Below are positions 1 to 11,661 of a DNA stretch of 64,000 nt, piece by piece (position 1 is the first letter of the stretch; each line of letters starts with the position of its first letter). Source of the stretch: Petunia secreta (Eukaryota; Streptophyta; Magnoliopsida; Solanales; Solanaceae); NCBI GenBank assembly GCA_029990175.1, contig JARKIP010000053.1, forward strand, positions 17,316,001 to 17,380,000. Direction: 5' to 3'. The position numbers and the translations under genes were made by a program. Under the pieces are notes generated by a model. The model ran no database searches. It worked only from the letters and a program-made list of their open reading frames with translations, and was not told where the DNA came from.

Positions 1-3000
1 ATGATTTTGAAAGCTTGCTGTTGTTCTGGATTTAATTTGGATTGTGCGTCCAAGTCCTCAGATGATACTTTAACAGACTTTTCTTCAATTATTTCTCGAC
101 ATTCTGATGGTGATGCTTCAGACAAGTTCTGATCATATCTTGGTAAATCATATTTATCGATGGTCTTGCCCATACTATCCAAGTAATAGTTTATACTCTT
201 CAGCGTACATTTGAGTTGAGTGTTTGCCGTGCTATTGTGTCTCCTTTTGAAGTCTTCAGACAAATCATCAAAATATGTTTCCCATAGTTTTCTCACATCA
301 GTAGGATTACAATGAACAAGTATTGCGGCAAATAAACTCCGGAGTGCTGATGGCATTTTGAAGACAGCCTCACGCAGGCATTCAGATATGCTGTTGTCTG
401 ATTCTAATAACCCTCTCTCCTTGGCTGCTTCTTTGAATGTTTCACACTGTCTTCCGTTCACAGTGAGTAAGTCTATGAATGAAGTGGGTCCTCGAACATG
501 GTTTAATAGTAGGTGCTCGTAGTACCTTTCTCCCTCTTTTGGGTTAGCTGCATGATGAATTTCATTAGAATAATGTAGTATTATTAAAGACAGTAGTTAG
601 TTACGTGATTCAGTTATTTGCTTGTACACAATAGTATGCAGTTAATCAGCAAAGTTGATATTTCTTTTGCAGACAATTTCTGTAAGGGCGTTTCATGAAT
701 TGTCCAATTTTATATTTAGTATAATATGTTTACAGTAAAATTCGCCAATATATTTGTCTCTACGAAATTCAGTTAAATAAGGGTGAAAATGATTGAATAA
801 TTAATATGTAATATTAATAAAGTAGAATTAATAACCAGGATCACATACAGCACAACAATGTGCTATATGGTGCGATCATTCATTTGAAATTATGGATCAA
901 ATCTGAAACAGGCATCTAAACAAATAGTCCTCCAATACATATATTCCGATGACGTAGTTGTCAATTAATGAGCATAGCAGTCTGATAGATTGTTTAAAAT
1001 GAGTATATACTATAGAAACAAATCATACAGAGGTAATGTAATTATGGTGAATGTATAGTTCCTATTTTGTGAAGTAGTAATATTATTACCTGCTGCAATG
1101 CGACCAATTACAAATCTTGTTTTTCTTTTGGTCCAGATCTTCGATTGAGCTTTCCAAACATAATGCTCTGGTAATTCCTTATAAAGGTACTTTCTTGCAT
1201 CGCTATACTTTGAGCACATCCAAAAATACTCTGTTAGCATTGTTCGCTTGAAATTGTCCCATGCGATTACAGTTTTCAAATTCCGCTGGTTCCAATAGTA
1301 CACTAAATTTAGAATTATAGTTAGAATTTGTATGAAGTTTATTTTAGTATAGTTGAGCGGCAATGACATTGGTTAGACGCTTAAATGTAGGTTTACCTGC
1401 TTGCCTATCCGAGAGATGTAATTGAAGGTTGATTACTGGAGGTTGCATTTCGCTGAGGTTGAATCCATAAATTCTCCATAGCGCTTCTGGCGGTGAAACC
1501 CACCGTGCATCTTGAAAATTTTGTATCTCATCAATCACTTTCTCTCCATCGGCTTCAATATAAACTGCACATTTATCATGGCCTTCGTATATGTACTTGT
1601 AGAGGTATTTTATTGCTTTTACCCGGAGCATACCTCTACATTGATGTGACAGTTGTATCTCATCAGCAAGTAAGAGTTATAAGGTACAACCCATTGGTTA
1701 TTCATTAGAATTCCTCGTACCTTTGCATTCCTCCCATCATTCCTTCGTTTATATATTGGATATCCATCCTTTTCGTGCATTGATTTGTTGTTGAACGGTC
1801 GTGGATACTGATACTTGCACTGTCCATCTTGCATGCACGTATTAGTTGGGCGATGTAGGCCACAGGGACCGTGCATCATATGACTCACAACTAATTCATT
1901 CAAGAGGGGATATTCATTTTTGTTGGGGATTTCTGCCGAGATAAACTTGTCAAACTGGTCGGCCGATTTAATCTTGTGACCTTCTTTTAGTATGAGTAGA
2001 AGATGTATATGTGGTAGCCCTCGCTTTTAGAATTCCACCACGAATACATGTGCTACAACAGGCCCGAATATTTCTTTCTCGAGAATTTGATCCTTTAAAT
2101 CCTGCAATTTTGCTCTAAAAACCCTGGTCACCAAATCGGGCCTATCTTGCAGAAGTTGTCCTTCGAGTAACTGTTCTTGGATCTCCACCCAATTTGGATA
2201 ACATGTCATTGTTATAAACAGATCTGGCCTTCCGAAATGTTGAACCAAGGCCATTGCATCCATATATCGGCGTCGCATATCTCTGGGACCTCCAATGAAT
2301 CCTACTGGAAGTAGCACTCTTTGGCCAATTTTATCCCCTCTATATTCTCCAGCCATTACACTATCAACTATCCCTTGATAAATTTCTCTTCTAAAATTTG
2401 ATTGTTCCTTCCTGAAATATTCGAGCCTGGTTGTTTCCAGTTTAATGTACATGTCTGCCATGAACTGCTGGAACAATCGTCCACAAAGTAGTAACACCGA
2501 TCTATCCCCTTCGCGTACTTGTAATTTATAACAATAGTACTCTCTACATGAAACAAAGCCTTTAGTTTCTCGATGGACATCTGCACGAGTTTTTCGTAAT
2601 TGTTATGCCTAATTTTAAGACAATTCAAATATGTTATAGCACAGTCTCTTAAGTTCATTACCTTGTTCCTCGTTGGAAAATACTGCATCTGCTGATATGA
2701 ATGTCGGTACATTATCTTCATTGCCTGTGACATTGTTTCTTTTTGTGTGTTGCTGTTGATCTACTTGTTTTCTTATTCCCTGGTGCCAACCTGCTTCACC
2801 TCTTGGCAACAACAGTGGATATTGTAGTGGGTCATAACAACCGTAGTAGTGTTTGACTCGATATTTGTTCCCTGAATGCTCGTGAACTATTATTTCACGC
2901 TCAAAAGGTGTATTTGAATTGTTGCCATCTATCCAAACTGCTGCGATCTGATCTACAGAAGGCATGTTGTACACCGTTTGATCTAGTTTAGCATTTGCAG

Positions 3001-4272
3001 CAATTCGGATCTCCAAATTTTGAAATGTCGAATGGTCCTTTAGCTGACGAAAGAATTGCGCATATGGATTTCCATCCATAAGGTCCTTAATTTTTTCCAT
3101 GAGTTTATTTAAGAGGTTTGCGTCATGAAGCTTTCTCATCCTGTTGGACAACTCATTATCTGTATTAAAGAAGTACATCTGAAAGAAACATGGATTACCA
3201 TCACGTGACAGCAATGACGGTAGATCGTGATATATTTGTCCATGAGCCCTAAAAGTATATACTCCTTTCCTCGAAGATGCCAATTCTTTATCAAGCTCAA
3301 CACCGAAAGATGTAAAAGCGAAGATACTATTATATGCTCGAACATTTTGCCGGAACTCTTTAGCTTCTTCTGTATTTGCAACGAATAACTCATACAATTC
3401 TACAGATGTTTGTGTGTTTGCCAATTGTATAAGTCCAGTTGAACAACAAAATGTTGGAGGCTCATACTCAAACCTTTTTGCATGACAGTAGATGCATTCA
3501 GGAACTATTCTCAACTTATGCTGATCTGATAGTGAGAAGTTGAAATCAGTTTGTGCTAAAGTCACATAAAAAAGTATATTAAAATAGCATAGGCTTCCAT
3601 ATTCGAAGAACATCAATTATATTAACAACAATTAACTTGTAATAGTTTATTTTAGTTAATGTACCTCCATTTTCATACTCTTCATACAGTGCTCGGAAGA
3701 GCAAATCCTTTTTTCGACGCTTCATGTGTGCTTGTTCAAGTCGCAGAGCTTCTAGCGATTGGTTCGATGCTATATATTTTGCGACTCGGCGCATTGCGCT
3801 GGCTAATTGTTTTCTTTCTGATATGATATATAAATGATTTATGTTAATTAATAATAACCGTTTGCGTATATATGAGGTTGAAATGAAATCTACACCGATG
3901 TCATATTTTACCTGGTTGATTTGTCTGGTGCATATTTGGATGGTTGAGATGTGCAGGAACGTTTGAGGAACTTGCCACTGTTTTTCCTTTACTACCTGCT
4001 CAAAATTTATTATGTGCAGCAGTAATAGTATGTTTGTGATTGAAGTTACAAAATGAATATACTACGCTTACCACGTCGTTTATGTTGTTGTTTTTCCTGA
4101 TTTTTGTTAGTTGACGCTACATCCGGCGGTGTCACAGTACTCTTCACCTTCCTTCTATACTTTCGCTTTCGTGTATCTAGTGACAGTAAGAGAGTTAACT
4201 AATCAGTATAAATTTTGGGCGCTAAGTTGTGATGAGAAATTAGTTAGTTATATATCTACCTTCTTCCTCCAT
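1..4272 (-). pseudogene. Helitron Rep/helicase gene, 5' part, inactivated
   Basis: Reads as eight exons: 4260-4272, 4072-4176, 3912-3995, 3665-3817, 2662-3555, 1397-2580, 1090-1302 and 547 to beyond base 1, with GT-AG introns of 76-109 bp and a last one of 542 bp. The basic N-terminus (KRKYRRK) is followed by a CxxC...CC zinc-finger-like stretch (ECIYCHAKRFEYEPPTFCC), then the Helitron N-terminal Rep domain with GGPRDMRRRYMDAMALV, the HUH motif (GLPHIHLLL) and the paired-tyrosine region (KYLYKYIYEGHDK). The last exon has YYEHLLLNHVRGP and begins the PIF1-type helicase (LNPEQQQAF) at the edge. Lesions: TAA at 2027-2029, three codons before the HUH motif, and a one-base loss near 1621-1626. The start in a 13-nt exon is the weakest call. 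Family identity is certain. Confidence 0.9.
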
Positions 4273-4804
4273 TTGTGTATCTCAGGTAATGTCCTGTTTC
4301 ACATATTGAAAGTGTATATATCATATGTTAATCAATGTATATATATAGATATTGACTTGCAGTTGCTTAAATTTTTTAATTATGGAGGTCCTTAAGGAGC
4401 TATTCGCTTTTAAAGTTTAGTAATACCTAGATTGCAAGATTAGTTGGTGTCCTGCGTGATGCGTGTTCTGTTGTATTCTGTCGAAAGACTGAAGCTCATC
4501 TGTATGTTAAAAGTACAGTAAATATTTTGGGGTGACATAACTGAGCAATTGGATATATCTACTACTATATATTTGACAGGAAAAGAAGTAAATATTAAAA
4601 GCAAGGCTAGCTGAAGTTGCTCATACTGATTTATTAAATACTGGTTTGTAACAATTAAAACTTAAAGATAATATATAGGAGGGTTAATAAGCTGCAGCAG
4701 ATGAAGTTGGCCCAAGTGAGAGCACTTATTAATGGTTTGTAACAACTATTACCGAAAGTTAACATATGGTAAGTGGGTGAATGATTCTAAAGAAGCTTAA
4801 GATC
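4273..4804. other. Spacer between the two Helitron genes
   Basis: About 530 bp of AT-rich DNA separating the end of the RPA-like gene (left-going, stop at 4805) from the first exon of the Rep/helicase gene, which reads in the same direction. It should therefore hold the 3' region of the RPA-like gene and the promoter of Rep. I see no ORF of note and no repeat. Confidence 0.4.
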
Positions 4805-6982
4805 CTAATCTTTCTCGACTTTGATCTTCTTAGCTTTATACTGATATTGTCCTTCATAGGTATCATCATCTTCTTTGACTCCCTTGCCTTTTAGAGTCTT
4901 TCCTGCATCTTCAGCATGTATTTCAAGTGCAGCAAGTTTTTCAATTTCATGTAATTCGACAGCTACGAAGCTCTGGTTAGTAACATCTTCAACAGTTTTC
5001 GTTTCATTTTTCACGATGAAAGTAAACTCCTTTCCCTTGCTCAACACTAGGTTGCGGTAATATTGAGAGTCCTCTTTCTGTAGGATTAAAAGATATTATT
5101 CACAGTTGACAATGTACTACAGATAAGATGAACTGATATGACTCTCTTTCTTTATATACTTTTATATTTTATCTTTATAGATGTAGACAATATATAATCC
5201 TTGACGTCACAACCAGTCAAGTATCGAGTAGCATCAAATGCGCTAACATCTCGCTTTCTTCATGTGAAGCGACTATTTGTAACCTATATCTACACAGTAA
5301 AACAATTGTATCAGTACCTTTTTAAGAACTTATCTAGGAAAATATATAATTCTTAATCTCTCATGTATCTTACCTGTATTCATAATAAACATTTTCTCTC
5401 TTACAGTAGTCACAAGTTGCACTATTATTTAGAATGATTACTTTCTTGTAACACTTATTACATGAAGAATACCATGGGTCATTCTTATATTTAATGCCTG
5501 TAACCATGGCATTGAACTTATAATAGACGCCCTACACAAAAACATGTATCTTATTAAATGGTATACACATAAAAAGACTACATATAGTTAAAACAGTTTA
5601 TGGAAAATGTACCTTCACATTGTCAAGTAGGCCATCTGTAAGATCAGATATTTTTACCTCTCTGGCTTTTCTGATTAATGTACTTGGCATTAAAGTTAAG
5701 TCCTTATTGACTGCCCTCATGCTTTCATTCCTGTAGTTTACTTTTGTTTAATTGTTGAAAGAACCACGATTTTTCTAACACCTGGTTAAGTATAATTTGG
5801 AGAGTACAACATACCATTTTTTAAGATCTTCAGCTTTTGAGAAATTTGGGTTGATTAGCACGCTGCTAATAGGAGTGGTTGCGATGCCAAAACTACCTGC
5901 AAGTATATGTAGCAATAATGAAGGTTATGGCCAACTTACTGAGTTTGTAAATTTTATTTTATTTAAGAAAATCGTATAACAACGGGATGTAATACCTTTG
6001 TAAGGAGAAGGTTTGACATCACAAAAGGCTACCACAGCCTTATCATTTTTAAGGTTGTCCAACACTTTTCCATCAATTTCAGCAAATTCATCCCATAAAG
6101 TTAAAGATACCCGCTCATACCTGAGTATTAACATAGAGGATCGTTGAAATTTAAAATCGCTCTATGTTGCAAGATAAAGCAGGCTTAATTTACATGAAAG
6201 TAATTGTCATTTACCTCTCATTCATAACTATTACTTCGTGCCTTTTATTGCGTCCTTCTCCAACTAATGGTTTTACCATTACTACAATACATACAATATC
6301 TAAATAAAGTTGAAAAATTAGGTACGCAGGAAATATTTAGTAAATGCATATGCCAAGTTTCTAATTAATTAAAATAGGAATATGTACCTAGGAAATATTA
6401 AGTAAATGCATATGCGAAGATTTTAATTTAAATAGATATTATATATGTATTTATCAAAGAGACTTCCATCGTTCAAGTTCTCTGCCTCTCCCAAAGCAAT
6501 AAAGCCATTTGAAAAGTTTAGATAGTTGAAGCCATCGTTGCATGTTTTCACCTCTGTGTTTTCATTAAATGCAAGTGCAAACTCCTTGTGCACAGATAAG
6601 AAGTTGGTGTTTACGCTGTTCAGTTGGCCATTTTGGATATAGTAGATGTTATTGGCTTCAAAATACTCCTTCCAGTCTTCAATTTGCTTGTTGAAAAGAG
6701 TAGCTTGAATTTTTGTTCCCTGTTTCAATGGGGCAAGCGTTATGACCACAGAAGGAGAGAATATTAACCATTATACTTTAAATTAATAATACACAGGATA
6801 AAGAATTTAACCTCTTCATCAATAAATGTTAGTCGCCAAAGGAAACCCTCGCCTCTTGCATTTTTGTACGGTTTTATTAATCCTCTTTGGATTACTAACA
6901 CTTTAATAACCCATTTTGTTGATGATTTCTTCAACTTGTTAATCGGCACACACTGTTTCCCCAGTCCTTTGGCACTTTCCAT
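4805..6982 (-). CDS. RPA70-like single-strand DNA-binding protein (Helitron-borne), near-complete
   Basis: Multi-exon gene resembling the large subunit of replication protein A without its N-terminal protein-interaction domain. Exons by splice signals and frame: 6812-6982 (start ATG at 6982), about 6460-6719, 6215-6299, 5996-6120, 5815-5896, 5613-5730, 5374-5531, about 5189-5283 and 4805-5077. OB-fold A spans exons 1-2 (KWVIKVLV, GTKIQATLFN, IYYIQNG). OB-fold B spans exons 3-5 (YERVSLTLWDEFA, INPNFSKAEDL). OB-fold C holds a zinc ribbon CNKC-x12-CDYC. The last exon has KEDSQYYRNLVLSKGKEF and a basic tail KKIKV. Such genes in Helitrons are thought to cover single strands during rolling-circle transfer. 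Two flaws: exon 8 needs a one-base shift to read into AFDATRYLTGC, and no good GT donor is visible at the end of exon 2. It may therefore be a pseudogene. Confidence 0.82.
6321..6419. repeat. Short direct duplication in an RPA intron (62-bp spacing)
   Basis: A segment beginning GGAAATATT, running through AGTAAATGCATATGC, occurs at 6329 and again at 6391 with few changes. It lies between exons 2 and 3 of the RPA-like gene, just where the expected splice donor of exon 2 is unclear. Confidence 0.7.
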
Positions 6983-6999
6983 ATTACACTTCCTGTGGT

Positions 7000-8188
7000 A
7001 GCTATGAAATAAATCTAATCACAATACTTGTGCAACAAACGCTGATTATTATTTTTTCCAATTTCAATTGATAAAATGAGCAACTTCAGCTAGCAATAAA
7101 TATGATTAAAACTTAAAAATGTAAAATAACTATGGTGAGTAAAATATCTAAGTCTTACCAACTCCGTCGAATGTATTGATGTGGAAACTCTGTTACAACA
7201 AATGAGAAGTAGTACTTCATCATCATGGACATAAATAAATGTTTATGAATCATAGTAAAAATATAATTCCAAAAAGAAAGGGGAAATAAGCCATGAATGG
7301 ATAATTACCTTACAAGATAGTATTGTTACTTCATCAATAGTACATGTACTTTTTTATTGTGCAGGTTGTGTGATTGCAAAAAATTGGATGAATGACATTT
7401 ACATAGATTGAGCATTCATTTAAATTAATTGGGAAGTTAATAGATTCATTCATTAATGCCTTATCATGGTAATTTGAAAAATCACATATTCATTACCCGA
7501 GCATTAATAAGAAGTAACCAGCTATGCTATTCAACACCTCCTTCCTTTTGCTAATGAACATCTGCTATAGTAACAGACGTTTGAATCATGGGATAATGAA
7601 TAGGTTATTATTTGATAGTGCAAGATTAATTAATGTTGTAAATCAATAAGAGGGGTATGGAGAACGTGGGTGTGGGAATCAATAAAGTTTCATACTAACT
7701 CGATCGACATCGGAACGGCTGAGACAGGGAGATAAAACATAGGAGATCATTAAGCAAAATCGAATATAGTTTCGATAATTAGTTTTCATACCTGAATATC
7801 CATGAGCAATGCAATCTTCATAAGTTGGATTAGATTTATATTTGCGATCAACAAAACTCCCAATTGAAGCAAACCCATTTAGTCATTACAATGCAATCTC
7901 TGTAAGTTGGATTAGATTTACAATTGTGATCAACAAAACTCCCCATTTGAAACACACTCATTTAGTCTATCTTGGAAAAAAAATTCCAATCTTGAAATCT
8001 TCCTGAGTGAACCAGCGTTGTTGAGGTGATTTTGAGTCTAAGTTGGGGTGTGACTCTAGGAATTCACTGTGATACAAGTGGGGGGTTAGTGGGTCCATTC
8101 TTGGGAAGATGAAGAATTTACTTAGTTCCTTATTCTTCATTACTACTTAATACTTATCTTTTGAAATATAAAATTGAAACTTTATCTA
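7000..8188. other. Upstream region of the Helitron RPA-like gene; AT-rich, no gene seen
   Basis: Contains the expected promoter side of the RPA-like gene and possibly the 5' end of the Helitron, which I could not locate. The only structure is an imperfect tandem repeat at 7811-7974. Confidence 0.4.
7811..7974. repeat. Imperfect tandem repeat, two units of about 82 bp
   Basis: Unit 1 starts GCAATCTTCATAAGTTGG at 7811 and unit 2 starts GCAATCTCTGTAAGTTGG at 7893. Both continue through GATCAACAAAACTCCC and CATTTAGTC with scattered changes. No coding potential. Confidence 0.8.
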
Positions 8189-8262
8189 TTAATTTTTTTG
8201 TGCATTTATGTAGCTTAATAAACCAGAAGCATGTCCCATAAAATTATCACCCACCTTTTCAA

Positions 8263-8270
<8 letters not shown>

Positions 8271-8334
<64 letters not shown>
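8271..8334. repeat. (AT)n microsatellite, 64 bp
   Basis: Uninterrupted AT dinucleotide run. The surrounding 8.3-9.6 kb is AT-rich and has no convincing gene. Confidence 0.95.
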
Positions 8335-8338
<4 letters not shown>

Positions 8339-9606
8339 ATTTACATCTTTGTACATATTTTTAATTTCAGAAGGTATTTTTAAATGGATAAAATGGTCAT
8401 TTGACTTTGGCATTTTTAGGCCTTCCCACTTATAGAGTAGTAGTAGATTATTGGCACATGTAGAATTGTAAACTAATACTATAACACAAGAATACACAAA
8501 TTTACACAAGGATACCACACTTTACATGATATACTCAATTAGGGTTATACATTAACTTCAAAGATACGATGGAACTAAAGGAGAAGAAAGGAAACGAAAA
8601 GCAAACAGCAATTAATTTAAGAATTAGACTTATGATATCTATATCAATGCATATTTTATGTGTAACTAGCAGTGTTTTTCTTGTCATATATCGTTGCAAC
8701 TTTCAATTGTGTCCGTTGAACGAAGAAAGCTAATTTAGTGAAAATGGTTAATCAATAAATAAAAGTATTAGTAGTTATAACTATATCTAAGAAGCCAAAA
8801 GAAGTAATTTTGGGGAAATTAGAAAAAGTGCATTTCAAAGGGAAGATAATTGCAGTGGCTTTGTGAACCCAAAACTTAAAAGATAATTCCCACTAAAATA
8901 AGAACAAGCTAAAATCAGGAGGTCTGATTGGAAACGGAAAAATCAAGGAAAAAAGTAAAATGAAGAAAAACATGTAAGAGAAGGCCCGACGGAGAAGAAA
9001 TGAAAGAATATTTCGAGAATATGAAAAGGGACTCTATGTTGAAAGAAAGATGGCTTGAACAATTATTTTCGGCAGAGGATGTACAATGAAGTTTCTAGAT
9101 CTGTCAACTCAGCATTAGCTAAGAGACAAAATAAACAAATTGCTATTGTAGTTGAATTTACCAAAATAGCGCTGGACGACGATCACCACCTTTATATATA
9201 TATATATATATGCATGGTTTCGGTGTTGTCGTGGTACTCGGTTTCGGTGTTGTCGTATTTGCACGGTCTCTCTATGTTCCAAAAAGAAGTTCGATATGTA
9301 CCGTGGTGCACGGTTGAGTACGTACCGATATATAATGTGGTGCCAGCATTTTTTCAACTGAAACGCAAACAAACCAAATCTTTGCGTCTCTTTTGCCTTT
9401 CGGTGTCTACCCATTTATGTCTTTTCATACTCATTTCGTGTATCGTGTGCTTACTCGATGCCCTTGATATTTTTCTCCACCAAAATAATATTTTTATTTT
9501 TATTTTCTATTTTTTATGCCTTTTATTACTTTTTTATTATTTAAATATTAATTTTTTTTTCTAAATTTACATAATTTAATCATGCTACAACCATTTGTAG
9601 CTTATA

Positions 9607-9832
9607 CTCCCTCCGTTCCACTTTGGATGAACCCATTTGACTTTGCACGGAGTTTAATAAAGAGGGAAGACTTTTAAAACTTGTGGTCTAAAATTAGTTA
9701 TAGATATTTGTGTGGCTACAAATCATCTAGGGATGAGTAAAAGTGAATATTTCTTTCCAAATTTAGAAAGAGGTCATCCTTTTTGAAACAGACTAAAAAG
9801 GAAATAGGTTCATCATTTTTGAAACGGAGGGA
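9607..9832. mobile_element. Stowaway-type MITE
   Basis: 226 bp bounded by TA on both sides (9605-9606 and 9833-9834). Terminal inverted repeats CTCCCTCCGTTCC and its complement (...GAAACGGAGGGAG) are typical of Stowaway (Tc1/mariner) MITEs. Its interior (GACTTTGCACGGAGTTTAATAA) matches, inverted, the MITE at 38540-38779, so both belong to one family. No coding capacity. Confidence 0.9.
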
Positions 9833-10092
9833 GTATATACTAGTACATGATTGTAGTATGTCAGCATTGTATGCACTTTTTATTTGAAAAAATTATCCTT
9901 GATCGTACACAGCCAACTCATTAATGAAATGACATTTTGGTCTTTTCATGTTATAAACTTTATTCAACTCTTCTCTAGCTCCCAATTCGATACCCCCTAC
10001 TTCCCCTTCTTTCTTGTACAGATCCAGAGCTTCTTGTACCATTTTTTCGACTTTTTTCTCTTTCTAGAATGATTTATAGTTGTACTGGAATA

Positions 10093-10998
10093 TCAATTAG
10101 TACTAATATATAAGCGTGAAGCGAGAGGTGCTTCCTTTCGTGTGCTGCCTATGGTTCCGTGCACCGATTTGCCAAATTAGCCACTTTTTGTGTTCCAGTT
10201 GATTAGGTAGTCAATTTTTGTATATTTTAAAGTATACTGATTAACCACTTTTAAGGTTACTAACTGAAATATAGTCACTTTATATACTGCATGTAGATCA
10301 AGGAGCCAAAAATATTTTTAGAATTTACACTGGTGTAAATAAAATTTTGAGATATTGTTCGAGAGCTTGGCAATCAAAGAACCACTTTTACGCATATTAC
10401 TTGAGTGTGGGGCATAGGACTCATTGGAAAAGATTTCTATAATGAAGTAACAATAATTTTCAAAAGATAAATGTCTACATATATACTGATAGTTTAAATA
10501 TTTGTCACACTGCTAATATAAAAAAAAATTACTCTTAAAAATTACAGTCATTCCAGATGTAGCGTAGAGAATTGAGTTAAATTCCTTCAGATCTATCAGA
10601 AATTGCTCCATTAAAGAGGATCAAAACTCAAGAACCGCTGCTAAAACATTCTATATTTGCATAAATCAACATTAATACTTGGGCCCGGGCGAGGAAATTT
10701 GACACTTATTGAGAGATAGGTGTAGTATAAAGTATTGTGTTTTAAATAGATTAATAAAGAGATATTATCGCGTAAACTGAAATTAGTAGAGAAAATTTTA
10801 AAACATGTAGTCGAAAAATGAACCATAAAAATGAGAAGTTGAAAATTAGATTATTATATTAAAATAAAAAATATATTTTTATTTTGGATAGACTATAAAG
10901 GAAATATACCACATAATTTGAAAAAAAAGAGATGAAAAAAACAGAGATTTTTTACACTGTGCTTGGGCCCCGTGCTTGCACGGGCTCCCCTTTCCTAG
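10093..10998 (+). mobile_element. Non-autonomous Helitron, 906 bp
   Basis: The 5' end reads A|TCAATTAGTACTAATATATAAG with a TC start at 10093. The 3' end has the hairpin CCCGTGC-TT-GCACGGG (10969-10984), then 14 nt ending in CTAG (10995-10998), followed by T. This is the Helitron signature: no terminal inverted repeats, insertion between A and T, a hairpin just before CTRR. The interior is AT-rich and non-coding, so it would depend on an autonomous partner. The 3' end is strong; the 5' end is inferred from its TC and its similarity to the usual start followed by AAGCGTG. Confidence 0.75.
10969..10998 (+). terminator. Helitron 3' hairpin and CTAG terminus
   Basis: A 7-bp perfect stem with a 2-nt loop, then a short spacer and CTAG. 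In Helitrons this hairpin is the transposition terminator that marks where strand transfer stops. Confidence 0.82.
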
Positions 10999-10999
10999 T

Positions 11000-11490
11000 A
11001 TTTAATAGAAGCACCATAAATTTTCCAAAAAGCAAAATACTGTAAGAAGAAGGAAATTTCTTTGCAAAGTCACAATTAGCTTAGAAAGGGAAAAAAACTT
11101 GTTTGGTTTTGATTCTTAGGAAAATAAAAAATAAAGAAGAGAAGGACAAATAGAAACTCCATATTCCATAGTTATGATACAGACGAAATCCACGTTGGTC
11201 TTAGCATGTTTCTATTCATAATTTGGAACAGTGAAAACCATTGAAACTCAGATCATGCAAAAATGATTTTAAGAACAACTATTGTTTGTTCTTTAATCTA
11301 TTTCCCAATTTCAAATTTGTGGATGTGGGTTAAATCGCCATGACGATGGGGAGGGAAAAAAATGAGGAGAAAAGAAGAGTTGGTTTTACATTTTGGGTGA
11401 AAAGACATTAAAGCCCCTTTAATTATTCTGTTTTAATGTGTAGTTAGGGATATTTAAATCAAACAAAAAATCATATAATACTAACATACT
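11000..11490. other. Intergenic AT-rich stretch, nothing recognised
   Basis: No ORF, repeat or RNA gene supported. Lies between the 906-bp Helitron and the compound microsatellite. Confidence 0.4.
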
Positions 11491-11501
11491 CTATATATAT
11501 A

Positions 11502-11534
<33 letters not shown>

Positions 11535-11547
11535 ATGTGTCTATATA

Positions 11548-11642
<95 letters not shown>

Positions 11643-11661
11643 GGGGGGGGGGGGGGGGGGG
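11491..11661. repeat. Compound microsatellite ending in a G20 tract
   Basis: Successive tracts of AT, GT, TATG, AT (about 40 bp), AG (about 45 bp) and then twenty G residues (11642-11661). The G run can form G-quadruplex or slipped structures. It sits at the left limit of the recognisable LTR material. Confidence 0.95.

Larger units (their letters stand above)
1..6982 (-). mobile_element. Autonomous-type Helitron, partial (left part runs off the window)
   Basis: A Rep/helicase gene (1-4272) and an RPA70-like gene (4805-6982) lie head to tail on the minus strand about 530 bp apart. Plant Helitrons are known to carry this pair: the Rep/helicase for rolling-circle transposition and an RPA-like single-strand-binding protein. 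The helicase continues past base 1, so the 3' end (hairpin plus CTRR) is outside. I could not place the 5' TC end, which should lie to the right of 6982 on this strand; the DNA between 7.0 and 9.0 kb shows no clear candidate. The stop codon and frameshift in the Rep part make this copy non-functional for its own transposase. What is seen: the two genes and their order. What is inferred: that they belong to one element. Confidence 0.82.

Noticed and set aside
1493..1708. Plus-strand ORF within the Helitron
   Set aside because: Antisense shadow of the Rep domain on the minus strand.
4111..4395. 94-codon plus-strand ORF
   Set aside because: Overlaps antisense to Helitron exons 1 and 2, whose joins keep phase; no motif of its own.
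8189..8518. Minus-strand ORF with a long Ile-Tyr run
   Set aside because: Product of the (AT)n microsatellite; no domain or start context.
9055..9564. 169-codon plus-strand ORF
   Set aside because: Low-complexity, hydrophobic T-rich tail, no motif; it reads across a TA repeat and AT-rich DNA.
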